The notes under the pieces were generated by a model. It saw nothing but the letters and a program-made list of their open reading frames with translations, made no database searches and was not told where the DNA came from. The position numbers were made by a program, and so were the translations under genes. From contig NC_084893.1 in assembly GCF_958979055.1 (NCBI RefSeq), positions 27,421,487 through 27,485,486 on the forward strand: a DNA stretch of 64,000 nucleotides, in the 5' to 3' direction. Source of the DNA: Alnus glutinosa (lineage: Eukaryota > Streptophyta > Magnoliopsida > Fagales > Betulaceae). Below are positions 1 to 13,400 of the stretch, piece by piece (position 1 is the stretch's first letter; each line of letters opens with the position of its first letter).

Positions 1-2817
1 GACTAGTCTGTAAACATGATAGGCAGCACTTGGATCTAATGAGTTAAAATGAATGCTCATCAGTATGAAGCGTTTGACTACCATATTACATCAACATGTA
101 ATATCTGAAACATACAACAATATGAAAGAATTATACGACACACTTCTGCCAAGCCTAGAAACAATACTTATCAAATTACTTAGGCTTATTTTAACAAGGA
201 GAATATGCAAAAGCTTTAATTCAGAATCTCTCTTTAACCATTAGACTAAGTGAAGTTTGATATCTCCAAGATGAGATCAACAAAAACATCAGTAAACATT
301 TTACCAATGCTTTTTATACCTGTGCCATGCCTGCTCATAGCTGAATATTGAACTTTTCACAAGCTTCACCGTAGGAGCCTCAGTTGTTCCATCTGCACCA
401 CCTTAGAGAGTAAACCAGGTGCACAAGCATAGTTTATAATTCAACCAGGAGATGAGCAGCATACCACTCCGGTGTAAAGCACACAAAAAGGGTTCGTCAC
501 TTTTAGTGCTTGTGTAAATGATGAGGGGCTTAGCTTGATATTTTACTGAATCAATGAGACAGCCAAACAAAATAAAAAAAGGCATATGAAGCTATATATG
601 TTAAAACATAATTTCAACAAAAAGATTACAAGGACACATATGATGTGAGTGATATGAAACCAACCCAAAGCTGTCTTATTTCAATCAATAAAAAACATAC
701 TACCAAATGAATGGGGATAAAAGAAATAGAATCCATTCCTAACAAAGACACTTGAAACTCATACCAAGATCAATCAAGGGAAAATCTGTGCTACCATCTT
801 CCCAAACTTCCAGCGCATGAAGTTGGCGAATACTGGAATCATAATAAGAAACTCCAACTCTGGAATATAAGTTGCAGGGTCATTAATTGTAGGCATAAAA
901 TCTTTTTTTCCTCCTTTTTTATATGTTAAAATCCTATTCAATTTCAAGAAAGTATAAAGCACAAGAAAAACCTTAAGCCACATTTACCTTTCGCTACTGC
1001 ATTAGTTCAATCTGGATCTTTTTTCTTTTTCTTTTTTTCTTTTTAATTAGTTCTATAGCTTCCACTACCAAAGGATACGAACCAATGCTTCCAGAAAATA
1101 TCATTTCCTTTTTTTCTTCATTTCACCGAAAGTTTGATCAAAATTGATAATTAACATAAAAGGAAAAAAAAATATTTCTCCAGTTTCCAACATCATTTCA
1201 CTTTAATGTGAGGTTTTCTATTGGTAAGTTACACATCCATCCGAACGGCTATAAACCTATGACCTCACCTTACACATTGTTCGTACAAGGGGAGGAGGTT
1301 CCAGTTGAGCTAGAGCAAGAAAAGGCTGAATGTTTCCATCAGAATTTAACCTTAATAATTCAGTTTAGGCACCTATGCTAATCCAGAATTGTAACAAATC
1401 CCAACAGCGATAACCATAGTCAACCTACATCTTTCCAAATTGCATATCAGAAATTAAGAAGTTGCTCAAGTATTATACTATATACTCATCGGTATTTCCT
1501 GCATGACTATTTTTAGAAGTCTCAAAATCAACTTAATTTTATTAGACATCAATATTCATAACTTCACTGCCAATATAAAATAACTCTTTTTCTATCCATG
1601 TAGGAATCAGGAACAGAGGATAAATATAGTAAGAAGAAGCTCACCGATTGCCATGTTGAATGCATGCCATGTAAACCTGCAAGTAGATCCAAACAAATTG
1701 ATTAAGTTGGAAAGATAGCATGCAGACAGTACAGATTTGAGAATATTTACACTATACATTCCTAAGAAGAAGAACTTATTTCTCAGATTTAACATTAACT
1801 GTAAGTTCTAACACTTTTGTATAAAACCATTAGCACAGGTGATAGACATTATGTAGATTCATGAACCCCATTATGTTTAATATAAGTTGACATCCGCATG
1901 ACATGTAATCTCTGTTGTCGTTGCTGTTATAGTTTATTAAGAAATAAATTTACTCTCTCTCTCTCTCCCTTAGAAAACTTAGATGCCATTATTATATATA
2001 CTATTGCAAGTTCTAGCGTGCTTAGTTAATACACAAAACATCAAGATATAAAGCCATTATAAAAATAACAATAAAGATGCAATTAGCCAAACCAATAGTC
2101 ATAGTCCATCCTTTATAAATATTTGACAAAATCTATATTAAAAAAAATGCAATTCCAAATAATTGGAAGCATATACAATACCAGAAGATATCTTGCCATG
2201 ACTTTGCCATTTGGTCGATGATAAATAAATAGGATATTTTTTCTAGATATTGAGCAGGAAAATTTAAAATAAAAAAAATACAAAATCAAGACTATGAATC
2301 TTATAGTTTCCTGCATTCAGAACCTCGGAAATACCAAAAATAATTGAATAAAATTTAAAGAATCCTCTCAACTGAGCCTCGTTGGGACGTTTTGAATCGG
2401 TCGAGTTCGGTTCAGTTTACCATACTTCAGAAACGAGAACGGCATAATGCATTACATGAATAACTTCGTTTTCTCCTCTTTTCTGAGTTTTTCTCGGCAA
2501 ACGAACAGAGGATTTCTAATTACTGGATCTTATACATATCATTAATTAGATTATTAGGACAAGAGCTATACGGAAAATGAAGCTAATAGAGCTATTCGCC
2601 TCAGTTTAGATGTGTGCTTCAGTTTGTTAGTTCACACTTTGTAAAGGTTCCGTAAACGACTCAGAATTTTGTTTCACTCTATCTTCCTTGGTTTTCTCGG
2701 CAACCAAACAGACAGCAAGAAACGCAACAAGTGAGAGGTACATATGAAAGTTAATAACCGGACAAATTGCCGAAAATGGACCTGAGGCACGGCTTCGGTT
2801 TCGTCCATTTCCTCCAT
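1..2817 (-). CDS. MSH5: MSH5 meiotic MutS homologue, 5' part (3' end beyond window)
   Basis: Partial gene read on the minus strand. Exons, 5' to 3': 2817-2782, 1676-1645, 859-765, 545-465, 392-320 and 7-1 (continuing outside). All junctions are GT-AG and the frames join exactly. The product starts MEEMDETEAVPQ, then VYMACIQHGNR, VGVSYYDSS, VKYQAKPLIIYTSTKSDE and FSYEQAWHR, followed by LV. This matches the N-terminus of plant MSH5 segment by segment. MSH5 pairs with MSH4 as a MutS-gamma clamp that stabilises recombination intermediates for class I meiotic crossovers in the nucleus. Only about the first 107 residues are here, so the ATPase and clamp domains are outside. The start ATG at 2817 agrees with the family N-terminus. 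Intron 1 is about 1.1 kb and exon 2 only 32 nt. A GA microsatellite at 2858-2877 lies just upstream, probably in the leader or promoter. Confidence 0.93.
1677..2781 (-). other. MSH5 intron 1
   Basis: GT-AG intron of about 1.1 kb between two very small coding exons. It is AT-rich with a CT microsatellite at about 1952-1969. I see no transposon or RNA gene in it. Confidence 0.8.
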
Positions 2818-3259
2818 ATTTGGCGCTCAAATGTGTGCATGCGGGAGACAGAGAGAGAGAGAGAGCTCTGATATGAATGTTATAAGCGGAGACAACTAGA
2901 ATTTGTTCGTTTATCCAAAGCGAGGATGAAACTCTGAAAAATGAGGAAGGCCAGGTATTCCAAATTTTTTTCTTAAAGTTGGTTTCTAAACGATATGTCA
3001 CAATCTCATGTGATTTATCATTTTAGAAAATTGGATTGTGACACACCATTTGAGAATCAACTTTTGAAAAAAAAAAATTGAAATGTCTAGTATTTCTCCT
3101 AAAAAGTATAAGGGGAATCGCCGAATCGGGTCACGGGATCGGTGCTTTTGTGCGCCATTTTTATTTTAATATGGACATAATTTTTTTAAAAAAAGTACAT
3201 TTTTACTCGATCAGCTGTAAAAGAGGCAAATATACCGTACGTGTCAATATTGTTGCCCA

Positions 3260-3545
3260 AGTAAATGAGTGCATGTCTCCCAGGTAGTTCAGTCGGTTGA
3301 AAATCACGCCTCATGAAACGGAGTTCATTAGTTTGAATTCCCCTCCCCCTCTTGTGCGGACATATTAACAAAAAAAAAAGTAAATGAGTGCATTCATAAA
3401 AAAAAAAAAAAAGTAAATGAGTGCATTGTCTCAAAGTGGTAACTCAATCGATTGAAGATCACACCTTATAAAGCGGAGGTTACTAGTTTGAACTTTGAAT
3501 CTCTTATCCCCTTTTGTGTGGACATGTCAAAAAATAAAAAATAAA
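3260..3545 (+). mobile_element. Two adjacent tRNA-derived SINE copies sharing a target-site word
   Basis: Two related units, 3275-3378 and 3427-3545, each look like a degraded tRNA head. An A-box-like stretch (GTAGTTCAGTCGGTTG or GGTAACTCAATCGATTG) is followed by a B-box-like AGTTTGAAT or AGTTTGAAC, then a pyrimidine-rich CCCCTCTTGTGCGGACAT-type tail and an A-rich end. The 15-bp word AGTAAATGAGTGCAT occurs at 3260-3274, 3379-3393 and 3412-3426, bracketing the first unit and preceding the second. A separate run of 14 A's lies between the second and third copies. This fits repeated SINE insertion at one target. Orientation is set by the boxes and A-tail. Confidence 0.7.
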
Positions 3546-3674
3546 TAGGAGAGAGTCCCGTATCGGCCAAGGAGTGAGTGTAGAATATTTTTAAGCACAA
3601 ATGGTCGGTTATTTGTAGCATCAATATTGTGAAACAGTTGTGAGATAAAAAAAAATGTGTATATAATATTAAAA

Positions 3675-4480
3675 CAAAAATGCAAAACCAATTAATGTAG
3701 TTGATCTGAATTACAAATTCCTCCCTACGATATAAAAAATAATTCAAAGGTCCTCCTTGGATGGATCAGGATCATCTCAAAATTTTTGTTTGAATTTGAG
3801 ATAATTTTGGCAAACGATTATGAAAGATCACTTATGAAAATGTGATTGTGAGATATTATTTATGGAACTCACCTTGAGAGGATATAATCATCTTGGGGTA
3901 GGCCAAAATAATAATTTAGTTCATATAGTCAAATTCAGTCAAAACACTTGACGAATTTCGTTAGTGTGCCACGTCAGCACCAATACAATAATGACACATG
4001 TCACTCTTAATAACAAATATATATATATAAAACATAAAACCTAATTTTATTTTATTTTTTTAAAAAAAGAGGGTTTGGGGAGGGGGTGGCGCGCGAGCCA
4101 CTTCCATGAGCCAAGGTGGCTTGCAGGCCAGCTCCCTCCCCAAAGGGGGTGGCTGTTGGTGTGGCAGCACCCCCTTCTCAAACCCTCATTTTTATTTTCT
4201 TTTAAAAAATAATTTTTTAAGTTTTTAATTTTTAATTTTTATATATTTGTATTTTTAATATATTACTATATATATTTTTAGTAAGAGTAACATGTGTCAT
4301 CATTTTATTGGTGTTAGCATGGCACACTAAAGAAATCCGTCAAGTGTTTTGACGGAATTTGACTTCAGGGACTAAATTGTTATTTTGGCCTACCCTGAGG
4401 GCCTTTGAATTGTTTTTTATACCGCAATAAATAATTTGTAATTTAGGCTAACCGCATGGACTGTTTTTGTATTTTTCCCT
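3675..4480. mobile_element. Fold-back TIR element A with GC-rich GGTGGC core
   Basis: A long inverted repeat. The right arm, about 4260-4480, read backwards repeats the left arm, about 3675-4025, including TAGGCCAAAATAA, the GTCAAAACACTTGACG segment and GACACATGT. The centre, about 4070-4190, is GC-rich and dominated by GGTGGC/GCCACC words, unlike the AT-rich arms. There is no coding capacity. The left arm carries an extra segment of about 137 bp (about 3757-3893) absent from the right arm, probably a nested insertion. Likely a non-autonomous DNA transposon, perhaps Mutator-like, but no clean target duplication was found to prove the superfamily. Confidence 0.75.
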
Positions 4481-4795
4481 ATAATATTACTCATACTTTA
4501 AATAATTTCTCTTTTTTTTTTTTTCTTTTTTTTTTTCCCCTTACAAACATGACATCTACATGACATACAGGGCATTAGTTTAAAACTAAAATCAAAATAG
4601 CATATGAAAAATAATATTATTTTAAAGAAAAAGAAAAACTCTAAATTTTGAGTCATGCATTTGAAAAAAATAAATATAACGATTGGGTCCTTTGAAAGTG
4701 ATGTACATGTAGAAGTTGTCAACTTGATTTGCAAAATCTTCATGGCATTGCATCAAATCTTATATTCACTGAATACGGAAGAGTCAATGAAAAAT

Positions 4796-5875
4796 AAAGG
4801 ATATTACGTTGTTTCCCTTCAAGTATCAATCAATTTGTGTTATGACGTTCAATATTAAAAAATCAATTATAGACCTCCCAATCAATTTTACTTTGTTAAA
4901 AAATACCATCCGTCCTTGTTGCCTGTCACTTTGACCAACACTTTCGAAAATGTTATTTGGCGGTAAAGTGTTAAAACAAAAGAATATATTTTTTTACTTT
5001 AAAAAAAAGCTTAAATACAAAATAAATAAAAAATATGGTTAAACACCTTTTACTCCTTATGGTTTAAGTACTTTAATTTTTGCTTATAATGCTTTATTTC
5101 GTATCATAAATGATACTTTGTTTATGGTTAAAGACGAAGATGGTACTTTCGTTTAACTTTTGTCCAAAAATTGACGGAAGTTTACGTCACTGGTCTTAAA
5201 AAATCAACACGTATACCTTGCCTAATTAAATTTTTTTAAAACAAATTAAAAACTTCATTTTTTTTTTAAAAAAAAAAAAGAAAAAAAGAAAAAAAAGGGG
5301 TCCCATGCCTGGTCTGAGAGTGCCCAAACTACCATCAAAGAGCAAAATGGGGGTGGCCTATAGTGGCTTTGGCCACCCCTACAAGACAAATAAATAATTA
5401 AAATAAATAAATAAATAAAAAATCGTTTAGAATTTGGCCCTTGGAAGTGTCTTCGGCCAAGCCACCTCCATGACCGATCTGGGAGTGACTGACCCACCCT
5501 CTAAGAGCAAAATGGGAGTGGCTGAAACCACCCCAAGAGTCACCCCCCATTTGGCCTAGAGAGGCTTCGACCACCACCACAAGGCAAAAAAAAAAAAAAA
5601 AAGTTTAGGATTTGGCCTTTGGGAGTGTCTTCGGCCAAGCCACTTCTTTTTTTGTTTTTACACTTTACCGGATGGCATTTCGAAAGTTTTGGTAAACAAA
5701 CGTAACGTGATGTGCACGTGATTTGATTTCTATTTAAAGTGACGAACAACATGGACGGGTGATATTTTTTGCCAACGTGAGATAAAATTGAGGGGTCTAT
5801 CGTCGATTTTTGAACATTTGACGCCAAAACGCAAATATGTTGATACTTCAGGGAGTAAAATGTAATTTTTCTTAA
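4796..5875. mobile_element. Fold-back TIR element B with duplicated GC-rich core
   Basis: The left arm, about 4796-4980, matches the reverse complement of the right arm, about 5650-5875. Shared words include CAAGTATCAA/TGAAGTATCAA, ATAGACC(C)TCC and CTTTCGAAA. The centre contains three related GC-rich modules with the word AGTGTCTTCGGCCAAGCCAC (full in two, at about 5445 and 5625) and AGAGCAAAATGGG (about 5340 and 5508). The core therefore expanded by internal duplication, separated by A/T homopolymers. A stretch at 5036-5240 looks like the arm of yet another element of this type. No intact protein gene. Confidence 0.68.
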
Positions 5876-7459
5876 AAAATAAATATAATTTATGATAATA
5901 TTCTATTTCAAGTTGGGTAAAAAAAAAGTTTTTAAATCAGTATATTAAAGAGTCATGTATTCAAAATTGATGTAAAAATGACGTATGATTTGAACACATA
6001 TTAATTTAATATCCATGTATTTTAAATACATATCAATTTAATAAATTGTCTTAAAAAGAATTCAGACGAAATAATCCCGTAATTTACACGGTTTATGTTT
6101 TTGAGCCGTTCCCTATCTCTTTCAACAAACTTTGGACCAAGTTGCCGTGACGTGCACAACTATGCGATAGTGCCTCTTTGAAAGTACTCATTGTCCGCTT
6201 AAGCTATCTAGCAACTTTGGTTTGTCGTTAACTTGCAAAATTAAATAACCATTAATGTTTTTCAAAGAAAACCTTAAACCACAATCGCTCTTATCCATAG
6301 TGAAAACCGTGGTGGGAAATGGGAAAGCATATATAAATATTAAATCAATATTCATTGGTAGCAAGTGGTTGTACCTTTTTCTTTTCTTAATTTATACAAA
6401 CTATAAATAGAAATAAAAATAAACATTGTATTTCTTTCTTAAGACTCTTTATCAAATTTATAAACACAATTTTGGATAATTTTTTTACGTCTTCAATAAA
6501 TATCACATTCAATCTATTTATCTTAAATATAAGGTCTTTAAATGTTTTTAAATACTTACCTTTATTTTTCTCTATCTTATAATATTATTGATTATTATTT
6601 TTCTTATTTTTATAAATTTAGATCTCAAGGTTTACATAAAATGAAAACAACAAAAATGGAATGCACCAATTAACACGTCACTTAAAAAAAAATGTTGAAA
6701 AAGTAGACTAAATTTTTTCTTTTACTTTATAATTTTTTTTAAAAAAAAATTAAGGAGGCCGTGGCTTATACCTGCCCCTAAATCTGTCCGTCAGTCCTCG
6801 GAACCACTACAATTATTAATAAACTCGATCCTTTTAAGCCATTTGAAGCAATGCTTTTTTCCTTAAAAAAAGAAAAAAAGAAAAAGCAAAAAAGCGACTC
6901 TTTTTGTTCTTTAAAATTTCTTTTTGGATCAAAACGGCATCAAATCGATGAAATATTTTTTGTCGTATTTTTTTTTTTTTTTTTTTGTTTTTTGCGGAGG
7001 ACAGAGGTGACAGGTCGCTGTACCATTTCCTTTTTTTGAGCAACCTGGTACAACAATATTTCCTTGTGCGTTCGAATAAAGTCAGCCAAAAAAAAAAAAA
7101 AATCTTGAGGGCAAAATAAATATTGAGCTGCTTTACAAATTACAGCTAAACTGTCGATTTCGACTGATGCAGTCAGCGTTGCATGAGAGACCTTAATAAG
7201 TCGAAACTTTTCGTCGTAATAGGCTCTAGGTCGCCACCAGAACTTTTCGTGAAAATTTTGAATATGGATAATGGACCCAATCATCAACAGCAACAACAAC
7301 TTATAAAATACCAAAATTCACCGACTTTCCGCTACGCTTCCACTGCCTCTCTCTCTCCCTCTCTCTCACGGAGACTCTGTCTCTCATTTTCTCTACAAAC
7401 ATGCCCTGATTCTCGTCGCTCATATCTCAAACATAGGCTCCAAAGGCACAGCGTAGGGA
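5876..7459. other. AT-rich spacer and RAB3GAP1 upstream region
   Basis: No coding exon recognised. AT-rich spacer with A/T homopolymers at about 6725-6755, 6865-6890, 6968-6984 and 7087-7102. CT-rich leader-like sequence starts about 7345 and precedes the RAB3GAP1 start codon. Confidence 0.6.
7301..7310 (+). promoter_or_regulatory. Possible TATA box of RAB3GAP1
   Basis: TTATAAAATA lies about 150 bp before the RAB3GAP1 ATG and just upstream of a CT-rich, leader-like tract (7347-7400). Position and sequence suit a plant TATA box. There is no transcript evidence. Confidence 0.35.
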
Positions 7460-10400
7460 ATGGAGGGACCCTCCTTTGTCTCCAAAGCGAGGACCGCCTT
7501 CCATTCTGCGGCTGCGAAAGCGGAGCGAGTCCTCTCTGACTTAAAACCCGATCGAGGTACACTAGCTTGATTTTTTTTTTTTCAAAAAAAATTCGTTTTC
7601 ATTTTGTTTCAATCTCCTTCACAAGTTTCATTTCCGTTTACTATTTTTGAATTGCTTTGACCTGGTATATGTTGCTCAAATACATTGCTCTTAATTGGAG
7701 AAGATTCTGATAAACAATCCCTGAAGGATTTGACAAAGCAATCGGAGGGTGAATCTCCAAACAACGAGCCCGAATCGAAGGTATACATTTTTTTTTTTTT
7801 GCTGGTTTCTAATCTGAGTGAACATTTTGAGAAGATTGGAAGATTGGATTTGTTTGTTTGTTTGTTTTTTTTTTTTTTGAGATTGATTTGACCGAGCCTC
7901 GTTTCGCTTTTAATTGGAAAGAGAAAGCAGAATTGGTCTTGTTTGCATCAACACAGCAGAATTGGTCTTGTTTACATCAACACAGCGGAATTGGTCTTGT
8001 TTACATCTTAGGTTGATTTTGAATTCGAGAAGTAAAAACAAATGAGACACTGGACTCGACTCCACTAAGCTAAATTGTTGCGTCAGAGTTAGTTGAGTGG
8101 ATATACATTCATATACGTCCACATGTGTATATAATTTTGGCATCAAAGCGCGAGAGAACATTTTGCAATCAATTGGAGCATGAAAAAATATTTTCAATCT
8201 TACATAGGATGATTGAATGTTCTTAATTTTTATGGTCATTCACAATTTGCTACTATTGATATGATTATTATTTTAGAAAAAAATTGCACGTTTTCACAGC
8301 AATTAATAACATGCTGCATTATATGTATAGTTATTATTGTTATTGTTCCAGTTCTTATTGTTATTATTAAAATTAGTTTAAAGATTCTTAATGGGATATA
8401 ATACAGGTTTACAATGAACCAAAGCATTTGAGGTGGAGAGCTGCACAGATAGGGACGAAGCAGGATTGGCAGGATAGATTCAGAAACATTAAATTCGGGA
8501 GGAAGGACATTGAAGATACTGAAAAAGTCGAGAATTCAGCCATGTCTGTTCCGTTTTATGATGAAAATCTGTACCTGCTGAACATGAAAAATGATCTGGA
8601 GGCTAAGGTGGCTTTTTATATGCTTAATTCTTCGTATCTTGTATGTCTACTGTTATTGTGCATGATGTTTGACCAGCTTCTTTGAGGCCTTTTTTCTTCT
8701 TTTGCTTTCCAAATGAGTGCGCCTTCATGAATGATAAAAATGAAATTAGTAACATTTGCTGTGGGCTTCCATGCATGGTACTTTGGTAGAAGTAGAAATG
8801 CATGATCATAGTCTTTGTTATACTTAACAGCTTGAAAGGTCATGATTGGCAAATTGATAATAATGGTCATTAGCATTTTCTTGTCTTTCTGCTCTTGAGA
8901 ATGGGATATTTTTCCATACTAATAAGTGGAATTTGATTTATTTTATTTTTTCTTTTAGAGTGCAGAAACAATACCTGCGATAGAAGGTTTTCTTACTGCC
9001 AGCACAGGGAACATTCCCCCATCATCTGTGATGAAGCAATTGGCTGTAGCTGTTGAGTAAGTTTTTGTTGTTCACAAGTGGCAATTTTTTGCCTTCATTT
9101 TGTTTGTTGATAAATTTGCATAATCTTCAGAGTCATTGCTTTCCCTTTTTGGGAAGGAAGAAAATTATGTTCAAATTTTTTTTTTTTTTTTTTTTTTTTC
9201 ACATTTTGAATTTATTTTTTCCATTTTGATTGGAGCATATCATATTTGACCTCATCTTACCTTTTTTCCCCCCACAATGCACGCTTTGCTGTAATCTTCA
9301 AGTGTGACCATAATATTCTAGAAGTAACACTAGTATAATCTCCAAAAGTTTACTATTATCTGTCCTTTACACACTTAAGAATGTTCAACATATGACAATG
9401 AGATGTCATGTCTTTGTTCCTGATGTTCTTGTCTTGCTCATCTACTACTTTTGCACCTCTTGTTCAGGGCTGGAAAGAAGTTTAAGTCATTGAAAGACTG
9501 TCTGGCATCATCTGGGGGTTCTTCACCTGTCAGGGAGAGGGCTGGCCTCAGTCTCTCTGCAGTGAAGTCATTAGTGCTTCGCGAAAAGGACAAGATTACA
9601 CTTGCATTTGGTGATAATGAGAAAGTTGTGTCTTTGATTAATTCACTGTTTGATACAGGTATATGCACACTTTTATTTCACCTGGTCACTTATCTTCCTG
9701 TTGGATGGACATTATCTTTCATTTTTTAAGCATCATCCTGTGATGATCTTTCACTCCTGTTTCAAAAAAAAAAAAATGATCTTTCACTCCCGTTGTAATA
9801 TCTGCAAGATATTCGCAGAGGGAGATTTTCTCAGGAGGAAGATAAGCATTGGTTCAGAGGCAACCACCATAACATCTTTGCCAAGAGATATTCATGGTGC
9901 TCCTCCTGAAAGCCTTGTTGTTAAGCTGGCTGAAGTCATTGGAAGCTTTAGAACCCTGCGGAAAATGGTCCTGTTTTGGTGCAGGGTTGCTGCAAAAGTA
10001 AGTGGGCTGTACAGAACTTGAGTTCTCTGGAAGTTCTGATATAAATTCTAATAAAAAAGAAATATTTTGTATCTTTACAATTGGTTGGTGCTTGATTTAT
10101 ATTGTAAAATTCCAATCTTTTCTTGAAGGCATATGAAGTATGTGAGATCTGTTATAGCGCAATGGAATTTATCATCTTAAATTGATGACCTATTATCTTT
10201 TGAAAAAGACAAATGCACATAATTTAGTTCATATATTTACCAATTTAATGAATACGTTCAGTGCATGTTGGTACAGTTTTCTGCTGTTATGTAATCTTCT
10301 TATTCTGTTTTCATCTAGAATTGTAGTTGTTGAGATACTATCACTTTGAGACAGTGGAATACGCTGCATGAATGCTGCTTTATCATTAATTTTCAGCTGA

Positions 10401-13400
10401 CAACATATAATTTGATTCTTTTCCGTATGTAGCTGAGAACACTTTGGTCTGAAGGGCAATATGTGCCTGGGATCCCTCTGGATGAGATTCCGGATCTGAA
10501 TTCCTGTCTATTGTATCAGCAGTTGCAAGTTATCAATTGCTGTGTTTCCCGGAAAAGGCGTTGTGCTATTGCTACTGAATCATTAGATTATGCCGTGAGT
10601 GAGGCCAGTTCAAATGCTGCAGAATCAGCTGGTTCTAAAGACATTATTCCTGCAAGTCCTATTTTGTATGCTAGAATAAGCACTGGGGAGCTTGTTCTTC
10701 GACTAGGTGCTGACTGTCCATTCAGTAACCTAACAATGTTGGAAACTGGTGAACCCGTGTACTCCCCAGTGACCCAGGTCTGGATAATAATTCATGCTAA
10801 ACAATAAATCCTGTAATTTACTCCTGTAGGCTGTAATTGAGATCTTTATGCACATACATTTAGGAAGGACCTTTGCTTACAGAAGATCTTATCAAAGAAA
10901 CTGAGGAATTTGTGCTTCGAACAGGGAGGTTAGTATATTGAGGAAATCTGATCTAATCCAAGCAGTTAAATTATATTTCTAACCAGTTGCTTTTTTAAAA
11001 ATCGTTTAAACGGTCCTTATATGTAGCCCTAGGCTATATAGTCTTTGTGAATATTATTTGTGAATTGTAAGGATCGTCTGGGTGCTTCTCATATGCATGA
11101 CGTGCATTTATTCCATGTCACCCCCTTATGTCCTGAGCCAAGGTCTTGGGGCTATATATTTTGTGTTCAGCGGGCTTTGAATAACATGATTCAATCTTGA
11201 TTTCACTAAGCTATGCAAACATGTTTTTCTTTATAATTTCTGGCAGTATTTAATTATTGTTTTCAACTTCAACCTGTCACAGGTCTAAGATGGCCAATGT
11301 TTTTTATCACAAAAAAAAGGCTTAAGTGTTTTTTATCACAAAAAAAAGGCTTAAGTATTTTTTTTTTTGGTGTCTAGGCTTGATAGATTTCTCCTTGTGG
11401 CACAAACCTTTTTTTTTAAAAAAAAAAAAACAGAAAAAACATCTCTTTAATTGCATAAAAAGAAGTGGGCTACATAAATGTAGCTGAAGAGAAGTCAATT
11501 CATGCATAAAATTATCCACGAAACTAATTTCTAGATGCTGTAAATTTGTTAAATTGCAGTCATATATGGACCCTTTATTTTGCTGATGTTTGCTCCTAAT
11601 GACTTTTTATATGAAGAATGCTGGTTTATGATTTTATCATGTTTAAAGTACATATTCTTATGAATCTAGGCATTGTTTGACAAATTACCTTATCTTTTTG
11701 GTCAGTGTTGGTGCTGGGTGTTCTCAACTCCTCTCTGACATGCAGGCTTTCAAGGTTAAGTTTTGTGATGAAGAAAGTTTGTCTTATGCATCCACTAGAT
11801 GTTTATATGCAGTTAGAATGGTGTCTAATTTTTAATTTAACTGGATTTTGTTAATTATCATGTGTCAGGCTGCAAATCCTGGTTGTATTTTGGAAGATTT
11901 CGTGAGATGGCACTCCCCTCCTGATTGGATGGAAACTGAGGGTAAAGAGGATTTTGATACCATTGACTTATCATCAACAAGAGGTCAACTAAGTAGTCGA
12001 ATGCAAAAAGGTGGAAACCATTCTTCTTCGTCCACTTCTATATTAACTCTTCATAGCCTTTTTTTACATTTATCGAAAGAGGATACTGCATACATACATT
12101 GCAGTGCAGATTTGCTTTGCTTCTTGAGAAAATGATGTATTGTATTGTTCCTTCTCATCATTTAGTTTATATTAACAGCACTTGCTATATATGGGGCGAG
12201 TTCCTAAAAAATTATGTTGAAACTAATTTTGGGCGTCATTGCAACACATGAAATATATGAAATGCATAATGACGTCAGGTGTATAGTGTGTTCGTGTACT
12301 TTGCGGCCATCAGCTTGTGGACCCTAGACCCTAGACCCTAGACCCTGTGTTCTAGGAACCCTATGTGTTCTAGCACTATGTTTGTAAATTATCCAAAGTT
12401 AAGGCGTCTCACTGCCAATGTCATTGCAAAAATAGGTTGAGTTGGTTAGGAAAGACAAGATGGTATACAATTTAATTGAAGGTTTCCCGTAGATAGTGAT
12501 GACAAAATAGTGAGGATATCAAGTTTCTTCTTTGAAGATATCCATATATTGTTGGCTGTAAGGGAAAAAAACAACAGATATAAAGTCTCTGTAAAATTGG
12601 CATTTTATTTTTTTGTGCTTACAAGCATGGAACTTTGTGTTACATTCTACTGTAACATTGTTCCTGAGGTGCTGTCACTATCTGTTTTGATTCCTGGAAT
12701 TATTGTTGAGATTCAAATAAAAAAAGTAAGGAAAGACCACTTTTAAAAGTAGCAGGTCATTACTATAATCCTAAACAAGGAAGATTAGTGGCATAAAGAG
12801 CCAATGATCGTAAGCTATGTCCTCCATCACGATGTCAAATGAAACTCTCAAAAGATTCCTTGGATGATACCTGACAACTTAGGGTCTTCATAATCAAGTC
12901 CTCTGTAATATACCCATGTTTTAATGTTCTATTTATAAGCACTTGGGTTGTATAAGCAGGGAATCTGGTTACAAACTGTGGGTCTAGTTTTTATAAATTT
13001 GTAATCAGTCTTTAGTAGGTTCTAATCTCATGACTGTGACGTAAATGATGTTATGATTCTAAAGTGGTACTTACTTTTTCATTTCCTAAACTTTGTGAGC
13101 CAATGATTGATTTAGAAATGTTGGCTTTCTAATTTCATAAGATTACATGTATAGGGAAAAAAGAGTGAAGCCAAATTGTGTAGCGTGTACTCTGTAGAAT
13201 ATACTTAGCAAAAACAAAACCAAGTCTGTTGCCATTCTTTAGTAGTAAGTCTGTACCTTATAATGCATGCATAAAGGCATTGACAAGTTATACATGCTCA
13301 TGCTTAATTGGAATTTTGTTATTACTATAGGTAATTTGTGGCACGAGCTGTGGGAGACAGCCAAAGCAGTACCAGCTGTCAAACAAACACCCCTCTTTGA

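Noticed and set aside
7183..7562. Frames of 118 and 76 codons on opposite strands
   Set aside because: They cover the RAB3GAP1 leader and first exon in the wrong frames.
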